Source: Marinilabiliales bacterium (GTDB taxonomy: Bacteria > Bacteroidota > Bacteroidia > Bacteroidales > BM523). From it: a stretch of 11,975 nucleotides of DNA. The stretch is from the NCBI GenBank assembly GCA_002869425.1, contig PKSZ01000196.1:1-11975 (forward strand). The letters are read 5' to 3'. Positions 1-6,536 of this stretch are shown in pieces (within the stretch, counting starts at the first letter, position 1; every line of letters starts with the position of its first letter). Below the pieces are notes generated by a model, which saw nothing but the letters and a program-made list of their open reading frames with translations, was not told where the DNA came from and searched no databases. The translations under genes and the position numbers were made by a program.

Positions 1-297
1 ACATTGCTTTTTTATAAAAACAAAATATTTTTTGCTCCTGCCCTTCCCCTAGAAGAAATTTTTGATCCAACAGGTTCCGGTGATGCTTTTTCAGGCAGTT
101 TTATAGGATACCTGGCCAAAACAAAGAACCTTTATTTCGACAATATGAAAAGAGCCATAATATACGGCTCTGCAATATCTTCTTTCTGTGTAGAAAAATT
201 TGGGATACAAAGACTTCAGGAAATAACCAACGAAGAACTAAACCAAAGATTTATGGATCATATCGAACTGGTTCATTTTGATTATATTATCGACTAA
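1..297 (+). CDS. PfkB-family carbohydrate/nucleoside kinase, C-terminal fragment
   Basis: Only the last 98 codons are inside the window; the gene is open at the left edge and reads in frame from base 1. The fragment carries the PfkB signature 2 region, DPTGSGDAFSGSF, at about bases 64-102. Its GSGD (bases 73-84) is the family's anion-hole G-(A/S)-G-D, and the Asp at 82-84 is the expected catalytic base that activates the acceptor hydroxyl for phosphorylation by ATP. The downstream helices (NMKRAIIYGSAISSFCVEKFGIQRL) fit the family's C-terminal nucleotide-side region. Family members phosphorylate ribose, fructose, adenosine or related sugars. The substrate cannot be assigned because the N-terminal sugar-binding half is missing. 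The TAA stop at 295-297 overlaps the stop of the convergent deoxynucleoside kinase. Family call is firm, specificity unknown. Confidence 0.9.
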   Translation, partial: TLLFYKNKIFFAPALPLEEIFDPTGSGDAFSGSFIGYLAKTKNLYFDNMKRAIIYGSAISSFCVEKFGIQRLQEITNEELNQRFMDHIELVHFDYIID

Positions 298-908
298 AAC
301 AAGCCGTGTAGTTCCGCATCAATTTTATTGATCACTTCTCGAAGATCTTCTTTATTCTCAGAAAAATTATTCTTATCAACATCAACGATAAGAAGCTTTC
401 CGTGATTATATGTTCCTATCCAGGCTTCATATCTTTCATTCAGTCTTTTCAGATAATCAAGGCGAATTGTATTTTCGTATTTTCTACCCCTTTTCTGAAT
501 TTGATTTACCAGTGTAGGAACCGAAGCCCTAAGATAAATTAATAGATCGGGTTGCTGTACTAAGGAACTCATCAGGTTAAAAAGCGTAAAATAGTTTTCA
601 AAGTCCCGGGTTGTCATCAGCCCCATAGCATGAAGATTGGGTGCAAAAATAAATGCATCTTCATAGATGGTTCTGTCCTGTATAACTGTTTTACCTGACT
701 TTCTGATTTCCAAAATCTGACTAAAACGTGAATTGAGAAAATATATCTGCAGGTTGAATGACCACCTCTGCATATCTTCGTAGAAATCGTTGAGATAAGG
801 ATTATCATCAACATCTTCATAGTGAGCATCCCACTTGTAATGTTTTGCTAATAAACCTGTAAGAGTTGTTTTTCCGGATCCAATGTTTCCCGCTACTGCT
901 ATATGCAT
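294..908 (-). CDS. Deoxynucleoside kinase (dNK/dGK-dCK family)
   Basis: This enzyme should transfer phosphate from ATP to the 5'-OH of a deoxynucleoside in the cytoplasmic dNTP salvage pathway. Numbering from the chosen start (204 aa, usual for the family), the P-loop GNIGSGKTT is at residues 7-15. It is followed by the acid-containing segment YEDVDDNPYLNDFY from about residue 30, with E31 the likely general base. DRTIYED is at 78-84, matching the family's DRS/ERS motif, and the Arg-rich LID (KRGRKYE) is at about 139-145. I chose the ATG at 906-908 because the P-loop normally lies a few residues from the N-terminus. An in-frame ATG at 933-935 would add nine residues (MLNFNGLYY) that look like untranslated leader. 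The gene is last in the minus-strand run after the GH3 and propeller genes, but a 111-base gap with a candidate -7 box suggests it may also have its own promoter. Which deoxynucleoside is preferred cannot be read from the sequence. Confidence 0.93.
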   Translation of the reverse strand: MHIAVAGNIGSGKTTLTGLLAKHYKWDAHYEDVDDNPYLNDFYEDMQRWSFNLQIYFLNSRFSQILEIRKSGKTVIQDRTIYEDAFIFAPNLHAMGLMTTRDFENYFTLFNLMSSLVQQPDLLIYLRASVPTLVNQIQKRGRKYENTIRLDYLKRLNERYEAWIGTYNHGKLLIVDVDKNNFSENKEDLREVINKIDAELHGLF

Positions 909-992
909 ATAATAAAGGCCATTAAAGTTTAACAATGAACTAAAAATACAAATATTTTTCTAAGCGAAACACAAATACGACCACTTTTTATG

Positions 993-1000
993 CAAAGTTA
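993..1000 (-). promoter_or_regulatory. Candidate Bacteroidota -7 element before the deoxynucleoside kinase
   Basis: On the minus strand this reads TAACTTTG, an exact match to TAnnTTTG, in the gap between the propeller gene and the kinase. Transcription would start near 986-989 and leave a leader of about 80 bases. No clear TTG -33 element is found at the expected distance, so this is a weak call. Confidence 0.35.
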
Positions 1001-1019
1001 CTTACATCTCATAATAGAA

Positions 1020-1808
1020 CTAGTTTTGCGTATAAATGCCAATTTTTTGCGGATATTGAATAAACAGCACGTCTCCTTCCATCCTAACATTTAAAGCATT
1101 TGTAAATAAATCATCAACCATTGATTCATTCTGAAGCCTTGTTCTTGAATATGAAAAAACCTTTTCGCGATCAAAATAAATAATTTTTCCTTGCTTAACC
1201 TGAAATGAACCTACACTAACCTCAGGAACCCTGGCAATATACGCTCCATAAATATCAAACAAAAAAAGTCCTTGGCTCTTATCCTGTAAATATAGTAGCC
1301 CGTCCTTCTCTTTCATAAACACAATGTGAAGTAAACTATCCGTAACAAATCTCACATTGGATGTCTCCTGCTGTTTTTCAAGATTATCATTATAATACTT
1401 TGCAGACTGACTAGTCTCATCAAATACCCAAAAACCGCCATTCTTTGATGAACAAACAGCACCGGAATTATCAACATCCAAATCGTCAAGCGACACAAAG
1501 CTTCGAAGCTCTGTAAGTTTATTATCCAGAAACAAAAGTTGATTAAATTCTTTATAATATAACAATATCCTCAGAGGATCTACAGGGTCAACAATATCAA
1601 TATCACCATAATAATTGTTGGAATATTCAGCAAGTTTTTCACCTGTTTTACTATACTTGAATAATGTTTGATTATTAACGACATATAAATTCTGCAAATG
1701 ATCTGACTGAATGTAATCTGACTGAATATCAACATTTTTAATCAGGTTATGATTGTTGTTTTGAAAAAACAATAAGACAAACAATGCTATCTTGCAATAC
1801 AGAATCAT
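1020..1808 (-). CDS. Exported beta-propeller-like protein of unknown function
   Basis: A 262-residue protein with a hydrophobic N-terminus (about residues 5-15) that could be a signal peptide or anchor. There is no clear cleavage site or lipobox. The remainder is beta-rich with repeating short blades: YVVNNQTLFKYSKTGEKL, a PLRILLYYKEFNQLLFLDN segment around residues 77-95, GFWVFDETSQSAKYYN, LLYLQDKSQGLFLFDIYG and KIIYFDREKVFSYS. These resemble the strand-turn units of NHL/6-bladed propellers, but no catalytic motif is visible. Its ATG overlaps the TGA of the upstream GH3 gene in an ATGA (1805-1808), so the two are very likely translationally coupled. From the context I infer a periplasmic or surface partner or reader for whatever the GH3 enzyme makes. 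I do not recognise a named family. Confidence 0.8.
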   Translation of the reverse strand: MILYCKIALFVLLFFQNNNHNLIKNVDIQSDYIQSDHLQNLYVVNNQTLFKYSKTGEKLAEYSNNYYGDIDIVDPVDPLRILLYYKEFNQLLFLDNKLTELRSFVSLDDLDVDNSGAVCSSKNGGFWVFDETSQSAKYYNDNLEKQQETSNVRFVTDSLLHIVFMKEKDGLLYLQDKSQGLFLFDIYGAYIARVPEVSVGSFQVKQGKIIYFDREKVFSYSRTRLQNESMVDDLFTNALNVRMEGDVLFIQYPQKIGIYTQN

Positions 1809-3325
1809 TTCTTGGTATTATTAATTTTCAGCAATTGCTCAATATAAGTCCTGTTGTTAGATAATCTTGGAACTTTATGTTGTCCTCCAAGCTTTCCTCT
1901 TTCTTTTAACCAGGTATAAAAAGTACCATCATTCAAAATGCGTATTACCGGAAAGTCCAATGTCATGTTTTTATACCGCTTGGCCTCATAGTCCGAATTT
2001 AAAGATTTTAGTGCATTATCCAGTACTTCAACAAAATATTCAATATTATTTGGTTTCTTTTCAAATTCAAAAAGCCACTCGTGACCACCTTTAACATCCT
2101 TATCCATAAATATTGGTCCGGCTGTATATTCTCTTACCTGAGCACCTGTTTTATCACATGCCATCTTTAAAGCATTTTCAGCATTATCAATAATCAACTC
2201 CTCTCCAAACGCATTGATGAAATGTTTTATTCTCCCTGTAATCTTAATTTTAAAAGGATAACGATGTGTAACTATAACGGTATCACCAATCACGTACCTC
2301 CACAAGCCGGCGTTTGTAGAGATTACCAAAGCGTAATTCTCTCCTGTTTGTACCTCATCAAGAGAAAGCAGTTTTGGATGATCTTTCCCCACTTCACTCA
2401 AGGGCATAAATTCGTAATATATACCATAATCAAGCATCAGTAACATATCGTCCCTGTCGGGATCATCCTGTAAACCAAAAAAGCCTTCAGAAGCATTATA
2501 CGTTTCCATATAATTCATACTATTCCCTGGAATCAACCGCTTAAATTGCTCCCGGTATGGCACAAAAGAAACACCACCATGCGCAAAAAGCTCAAGCTGT
2601 GGCCAAACATCCTGTAAGTGTTTTGCACCTGTAATTTCAAGAATATACTTTATCAAAACCAGCGTCCAGGATGGTACACCCGCTATATAAGTTACGTTTT
2701 CCTTAATGGATGCTTTGGCCATCTGTTCAATTTTGTCATCCCACTCTTCCATCAAAGTAATTTCAAGATTCGGAGTTCTCTTCATTTCTGCCCAAAATGG
2801 CAAATTCTGAATTAATACCGCAGACAAATCACCATAATATGATTCATTACTAAAATTGTTTATCTGATGACTTCCACCAAGAGAAAGACATTTGCCTTTT
2901 AACAGTTTACTTTCAGGAAAGTGGCTAAAATACAACGCAAGTATATCCTTACCACCCCTGAAGTGACAATCCTCAAGTGCTTCTTTACTAACCGGAATGA
3001 ATTTACTTTTATCGCTGGTGGTTCCTGATGACTTCGCAAACCATTTAATTTCAGAGGGCCATAACAAATTTTGCTCCCCTTGACGCAATCGAATAATATA
3101 AGGTTTTATGGTCTCATAATCCTGTACAGGAATTTTTTCTTTAAAATCCTCAACCCTGTCCAGGGATGCATACCCATACTTCTTTCCCCACTCTGTTTCC
3201 TCGGCTTTCTTAATCAATTTTAAAAGAGTTTCATTCTGAGTATCAATCGGATACTTCATAAATAACTCTATCTCAGACATTCGTTTAATCGATAACCAGG
3301 AAAATATTTGACCCAATATTGGCAT
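1805..3325 (-). CDS. GH3-family acyl-adenylate/amide synthetase-like protein
   Basis: A bacterial relative of plant GH3 (auxin/jasmonate-amido synthetase) proteins in the adenylate-forming superfamily; 506 aa, usual for bacterial members. From the chosen start, the ATP P-loop is at about 99-109 (SSGTTSDKSKF), a YMETYNASEG motif (adenine/acid contact) at about 272-281, the LWRYVIGDT motif at about 341-349, and the hinge region GRIKHFINAFGEEL at about 364-377 leads into the small C-terminal domain. Plant homologues activate a carboxylate as acyl-AMP and pass it to an amino acid; bacterial substrates are unknown. No signal peptide is present, so it is probably cytoplasmic. The start is the ATG at 3323-3325 (MPILGQIFSW). 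In-frame ATGs at 3344-3346 and 3386-3388 extend it, but a candidate promoter at 3349-3382 would exclude the longest form and leave the middle one marginal. It is first in the operon with the propeller gene. Confidence 0.88.
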   Translation of the reverse strand: MPILGQIFSWLSIKRMSEIELFMKYPIDTQNETLLKLIKKAEETEWGKKYGYASLDRVEDFKEKIPVQDYETIKPYIIRLRQGEQNLLWPSEIKWFAKSSGTTSDKSKFIPVSKEALEDCHFRGGKDILALYFSHFPESKLLKGKCLSLGGSHQINNFSNESYYGDLSAVLIQNLPFWAEMKRTPNLEITLMEEWDDKIEQMAKASIKENVTYIAGVPSWTLVLIKYILEITGAKHLQDVWPQLELFAHGGVSFVPYREQFKRLIPGNSMNYMETYNASEGFFGLQDDPDRDDMLLMLDYGIYYEFMPLSEVGKDHPKLLSLDEVQTGENYALVISTNAGLWRYVIGDTVIVTHRYPFKIKITGRIKHFINAFGEELIIDNAENALKMACDKTGAQVREYTAGPIFMDKDVKGGHEWLFEFEKKPNNIEYFVEVLDNALKSLNSDYEAKRYKNMTLDFPVIRILNDGTFYTWLKERGKLGGQHKVPRLSNNRTYIEQLLKINNTKK

Positions 3326-3348
3326 GTATTCATTTTTGAAATTCATTC

Positions 3349-3382
3349 CAAAATTAAAAAAACATATGGTATAATTTATCAA
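3349..3382 (-). promoter_or_regulatory. Candidate promoter of the GH3 operon
   Basis: On the minus strand there is a TTG at 3382-3380, then a 22-base AT-rich spacer, then TAATTTTG (3356-3349), an exact match to the Bacteroidota -7 consensus TAnnTTTG. Transcription would begin around 3342-3345, about 20 bases before the ATG at 3325. This supports that start over the longer ones. The element lies in the divergent gap shared with the CvpA gene. Confidence 0.5.
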
Positions 3383-3417
3383 GCCCATATATTTCTCCTA
3401 TTTTTACAAACTGTATT

Positions 3418-3960
3418 ATGAATGTGCTTGATATCATCATTATTATACCGGTTATCTGGTTTGGATTTAAAGGATTTAAAAAAGGCCTGATTATTGAAAT
3501 TGCTTCTATTGCAGCACTTGTTCTGGGAATCTATGGAGGATTGCATTTTTCTAATTTTACTTCTGGTATTTTTTCCTCTTTTGTTGATGGAAAGTACCTA
3601 AACATCATATCTTTTGCTGTTACATTTATTCTTATTGTTATCCTCGTTCATCTTGTAGCGAAAATGGTAGACAAACTCGCAAAAGCTGTGGCTTTGGGTA
3701 TTTTTGTAAGAATTGGCGGTGCTGTATTTGGAGCCTTAAAAGTTGTAATAATTATTAGTGTTCTGTTTAGTATATTGTTACAATTTAATCAAAAATCAGG
3801 TTTCATTAATGAAGATCATTTTAACAATTCCCTTCTCTATAAACCAGTTATGGGAATTTCTAATAGTATTTTTCCAATGTTGGAAAATCTAAATGATAAA
3901 GCCGCAGAACTCATTAAAGAGGAAAATAATTCAGGCATTGATGAAAATGATGTTATATAA
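3418..3960 (+). CDS. CvpA-family inner-membrane protein
   Basis: A 180-residue integral membrane protein with the CvpA architecture: hydrophobic segments at about residues 4-20, 24-44, 61-82 and 98-123, followed by a charged cytoplasmic or periplasmic tail. Between the first two segments lies WFGFKGFKKGLIIEI, matching the family pattern of a Gly/Lys-Arg turn followed by a Glu (G..KG...E). RIGGAVFGALKVV at about 98-110 matches the Gly-rich fourth segment. In E. coli CvpA is needed for colicin V production and affects purF expression and bile tolerance. No such role can be assumed here, and in Bacteroidota it is generally an uncharacterised membrane protein. The ATG at 3418 has no Shine-Dalgarno. 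A one-mismatch -7 box (TATATTTC, 3388-3395) is the only upstream promoter hint. It lies 40 bases before the PLP-enzyme gene, which appears to have its own promoter. Confidence 0.88.
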   Translation: MNVLDIIIIIPVIWFGFKGFKKGLIIEIASIAALVLGIYGGLHFSNFTSGIFSSFVDGKYLNIISFAVTFILIVILVHLVAKMVDKLAKAVALGIFVRIGGAVFGALKVVIIISVLFSILLQFNQKSGFINEDHFNNSLLYKPVMGISNSIFPMLENLNDKAAELIKEENNSGIDENDVI

Positions 3961-3972
3961 AATATATTAATA

Positions 3973-3988
3973 ATGAACAAATGTTCAT
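3973..3988. promoter_or_regulatory. Palindromic operator-like site upstream of the PLP-enzyme gene
   Basis: A perfect inverted repeat, ATGAACA-AA-TGTTCAT, with two seven-base arms and a two-base spacer. It abuts and overlaps by one base the -7 box at 3988-3995, so a bound dimeric regulator would occlude RNA polymerase. The core TGAACA-NN-TGTTCA resembles operators of ArsR/SmtB-type repressors, but no regulator gene is visible in the window. Confidence 0.5.
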
Positions 3989-3995
3989 AAATTTG
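3988..3995 (+). promoter_or_regulatory. -7 element of a probably leaderless promoter
   Basis: TAAATTTG exactly matches TAnnTTTG and ends five bases before the ATG at 4001, which places the transcript start at or within about two bases of the initiation codon. No convincing TTG -33 box lies at the usual distance; the palindrome occupies most of the spacer. An activator or a weak core promoter is possible. Confidence 0.45.
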
Positions 3996-4000
3996 TTGTC

Positions 4001-5182
4001 ATGGATACAAAAAAATTAGGTTTTAATTCGAAACTCGTTCATGCCGGAGATAAGCATGATGAGTATGGTAGTGCAGTCACACCAATTTATCAAACTTCAA
4101 CATTTGCATTTAAAAGCTCTCAGCATGGTGCTGATTTATTTGCAGGAAAAGAAAAAGGATACATCTATACAAGAATAGGAAATCCGACAATTGAAAATCT
4201 TGAAGATAAGCTTGCCGAACTTGAAAACGGATACAGGGGAATTGCTCTGTCATCTGGAATGGCTGCCGTTTCAACTGCGTATATGGCACTTCTCTCACAA
4301 GGAGACCATATCATTAGTACTGCAGCAGTTTATGGTCCAAGCCGTGGAGTGTTGGAAAGCCACTTCACCAAATTTGGTGTTGAATGTAGTTTTGTTGAAA
4401 CATCAAATATTGAGAATATTGAAAAGGCTATTCAATCAAACACCAAAGTACTATATCTAGAAACGCCTGCAAATCCAACCATTTCGTTAACAGATATTGA
4501 AGAAGCAAGTAAAGTTGCCCATAAACATGGAATTGTTGTAATCGTAGATAATACTTTCAGTACACCTTACCTTCAGAAACCTTTAGATTTAGGGGCAGAC
4601 GTTGTTTTGCACAGTTTAACCAAATTTATCAATGGTCATGCTGATATCGTAGGTGGAGCATTAATTGCAAAAGAAAAAGAGATTTATGATAAGCTAAGAA
4701 AAACCATGACATTAATGGGTGGCAATATGGATCCGCACCAGGCTTACATGGTTATTAGAGGAGTAAAAACGCTTTCACTTCGGGTTGAAAGATCTCAGCA
4801 AAGTGCAATGAAAGTTGCTCAGTTCCTAGAAAATCATCCAAAAGTATCATGGGTTAAATACCCAGGACTTGAATCTCATCCTCAACACGCACTCGCAAAA
4901 AAACAAATGTCAGGCTTTGGTGCTATGATTAGTTTTGAATTGAAAGGTGGCTACGATGCAGGAACTATTGTTATGAATAATGTGCATCTTGCATTACTTG
5001 CAGTATCATTGGGAGGCGTTGAATCACTTATTCAACATCCGGCTTCAATGCCTCACGCAGGTGTTTCAAAAGAAGGAAGAGAAGCAGCAGGTATAACCAA
5101 CGGTCTTGTTAGATATTCTGTAGGTATTGAAGATGTTGATGACATCATTAATGATTTAAAACAGGCTCTCGATAAAATTTAG
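4001..5182 (+). CDS. Cys/Met-metabolism PLP-dependent enzyme, probable methionine gamma-lyase or related gamma-lyase/synthase
   Basis: A full-length (393 aa) fold-type I PLP enzyme of the transsulfuration family. Visible landmarks are YIYTRIGNPT at 54-63 (Tyr56 and Arg58 bind the PLP phosphate of the neighbouring subunit), SSGMAA at 84-89, Tyr111 (stacks on PLP) in VYGPSRGVLE, Asp183 in VDNTFSTPYLQ (PLP nitrogen), the Schiff-base Lys208 in HSLTKFINGHADIVGG, SLGGVESLIQHPASMPHAGV, and the substrate-carboxylate Arg in GLVRYSVGIED near 372. Such enzymes act on methionine, cystathionine, cysteine or O-acylhomoserine. The overall pattern resembles methionine gamma-lyase (methionine to methanethiol, 2-oxobutyrate and ammonia). 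However, Pro113 stands where Pseudomonas putida methionine gamma-lyase has its catalytic-loop Cys116, so specificity is uncertain. The gene is monocistronic by appearance: own promoter with palindrome, strong terminator. No other sulfur-amino-acid gene is adjacent. Confidence 0.92.
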   Translation: MDTKKLGFNSKLVHAGDKHDEYGSAVTPIYQTSTFAFKSSQHGADLFAGKEKGYIYTRIGNPTIENLEDKLAELENGYRGIALSSGMAAVSTAYMALLSQGDHIISTAAVYGPSRGVLESHFTKFGVECSFVETSNIENIEKAIQSNTKVLYLETPANPTISLTDIEEASKVAHKHGIVVIVDNTFSTPYLQKPLDLGADVVLHSLTKFINGHADIVGGALIAKEKEIYDKLRKTMTLMGGNMDPHQAYMVIRGVKTLSLRVERSQQSAMKVAQFLENHPKVSWVKYPGLESHPQHALAKKQMSGFGAMISFELKGGYDAGTIVMNNVHLALLAVSLGGVESLIQHPASMPHAGVSKEGREAAGITNGLVRYSVGIEDVDDIINDLKQALDKI

Positions 5183-5199
5183 TCAATTAAATTTTACAT

Positions 5200-5225
5200 A
5201 AAAACCGCCTCAGGGCGGTTTTTTT
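5200..5225 (+). terminator. Rho-independent terminator of the PLP-enzyme gene
   Basis: AAAAACCGCC (5200-5209), loop TCAG, GGCGGTTTTT (5214-5223), with the T run continuing to 5225. The stem is perfect with a five-base GC core and seven Ts. It starts 18 bases after the TAG stop and separates this gene from the next unit. Confidence 0.93.
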
Positions 5226-5226
5226 A

Positions 5227-5261
5227 TTTGATTACTTTTCATCAAATAATAATTATATTTG
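5227..5261 (+). promoter_or_regulatory. Candidate promoter of the AlbA_2/membrane-protein operon
   Basis: A TTTG at 5227-5230 (-33-like) and TATATTTG at 5254-5261 (exact TAnnTTTG) are separated by 23 bases, within the range described for Bacteroidota promoters. The start of transcription would be near 5265, only about a dozen bases before the TTG start codon at 5278, so the leader is very short. It lies directly downstream of the preceding terminator. Confidence 0.55.
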
Positions 5262-5277
5262 AAGTAAAATTTACAGT

Positions 5278-6210
5278 TTGTATTCCATAGAAAATATAAC
5301 AGAATTCATTTCATCTCTTCTTCGCAATAAAGAAGAAGAGTCTCTGATACTTGAATATAAAGCAAGCCGCGAACTGGATGATTTTTCAAAAAAACAGCTT
5401 GATAAATTATCAGTTGTTGTATCTTCATTTGCCAACACATACGGAGGTGTTCTAATCTATGGCATGGACACAAAAAGGCGTAAAGCCCATAAACCATCAG
5501 GATTCGAAACGCATTTTTCCAAAGATAAGGCCAAGCAATTATATATGGCACTGAATACTCGCATTTTCAGAAACATCAAAAATCTTAAAATTCACACTCC
5601 AGTTATTGAAAATCACCAATTATTGGTATTCGAAATTCCCGAAAGCAGACAAGCTCCGCATATAGCCTTTGACAAAAGGTACTACAAAAGACACAATTAT
5701 AAGGAAGTTGTAATGGAAGAGTACGACATCAGAATGCTCTACAACAAAACCAATATTTCCGAGCTTGAATTCTTTGGAATCAACAATACCAATGGCATTC
5801 CAAACCTTATAAATGGTAATTATAACAGCATGGGGTTTTTCCCCCGTTTTATGATCAGAAATGCAAGTAGCTCCGTTGAAAAATTCTACAAACTGGAAAT
5901 CGCACTACCCAATAATCTTGTGGATACCAACTACAGCAACTTCCAGCAATATTTCACCAGACACGATGGATCATATGCTGTTTATAGCATCCCAGGAAAG
6001 TATCCCCTTTTCCAGGAAGAAATTGCCACAATAATAGAAGCAAAACTTATTGTTACTGAAAATAACTTTGATGAATTTGAAGACGGACAAGTTCAGATAA
6101 AACTATTCTTTTCCAATGGAATAAGCCAAAACGAATACAGACTTATTGAAACCTTTCGCTACAAAAATATCATGCTGAAGTCATCAGACTTTAAAAAGCT
6201 ATCAGAATGA
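5278..6210 (+). CDS. AlbA_2 (Schlafen-type) domain protein with uncharacterised C-terminal domain
   Basis: A 310-residue protein. Residues about 15-155 form an AlbA_2 domain (the putative DNA/nucleic-acid or nucleotide-binding domain shared with Schlafen proteins). It begins with ESLILEYKAS (Glu26 and Lys28 of the conserved LE(F/Y)K motif), continues with the VVSSFANTYGGVLIYGMD core (47-64), and ends with RYYKRHNYKEVVMEEYDIRML (134-154), the typical R.Y.R......M...DI ending. Residues 165-300 are beta-rich, with FMIRNASSSVEKFYKLEIALP, and match no domain I know. There is no helix-turn-helix or ATPase domain downstream of AlbA_2. The start must be the TTG at 5278: the in-frame stop TGA at 5260-5262 lies just upstream, the only other near-cognate codon is ATT, and the first internal ATG (residue 63) would destroy the domain. 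Its TGA overlaps the next ATG (ATGA), so the two proteins are probably made together. Candidate roles are transcription regulation or defence; neither is shown. Confidence 0.85.
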   Translation: MYSIENITEFISSLLRNKEEESLILEYKASRELDDFSKKQLDKLSVVVSSFANTYGGVLIYGMDTKRRKAHKPSGFETHFSKDKAKQLYMALNTRIFRNIKNLKIHTPVIENHQLLVFEIPESRQAPHIAFDKRYYKRHNYKEVVMEEYDIRMLYNKTNISELEFFGINNTNGIPNLINGNYNSMGFFPRFMIRNASSSVEKFYKLEIALPNNLVDTNYSNFQQYFTRHDGSYAVYSIPGKYPLFQEEIATIIEAKLIVTENNFDEFEDGQVQIKLFFSNGISQNEYRLIETFRYKNIMLKSSDFKKLSE

Positions 6211-6536
6211 TGAAATACATTTTTTCACACCTCTGGAAAATTTCGTTCTTTCTTTCAGGTGCTGTGTTTTTTTCTGTCTGGGGAGCATGTACAGCCGGAA
6301 TTTTAAGGCTTCAAAATCTATTGGGAATCGAAAACCACCCCCACAGTTTTTCTACGATTATTAATATGATCATAGGGTTTGTTGCCGGACTGGTTATAAG
6401 CAATATTAACTTCTTAATTGCACGACAATTTAAGAATCCGCATACGTATAAAAGTATGACAATGCTTTACATATTGCTTTCAATTCTTATTCTTTCGATA
6501 ACCTACATCGGTGTAAATAAATACAATTGGTGGTAA
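6207..6536 (+). CDS. Small membrane protein with three predicted helices, unknown function
   Basis: A 109-residue hydrophobic protein with likely membrane segments at about residues 12-33 (ISFFLSGAVFFSVWGACTAG), 49-72 (FSTIINMIIGFVAGLVISNI) and 83-103 (SMTMLYILLSILILSITYIG). A short loop with Cys28 and His44/His46 connects the first two. I recognise no family. It overlaps the AlbA_2 gene by four bases (ATGA at 6207-6210); a second in-frame ATG at 6210-6212 could also serve as start with the loss of one Met. The tight coupling suggests the two proteins act together, perhaps with the AlbA_2 protein at the membrane, but this is inference. The stop at 6534-6536 runs into the A-tract that forms the T run of the convergent terminator. 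Confidence 0.75.
   Translation: MMKYIFSHLWKISFFLSGAVFFSVWGACTAGILRLQNLLGIENHPHSFSTIINMIIGFVAGLVISNINFLIARQFKNPHTYKSMTMLYILLSILILSITYIGVNKYNWW

Noticed and set aside
3388..3395. One-mismatch -7 box TATATTTC as a CvpA promoter
   Set aside because: The last, usually conserved G is missing and there is no TTG at the expected upstream distance; mentioned in the gene entry but not listed as a site.
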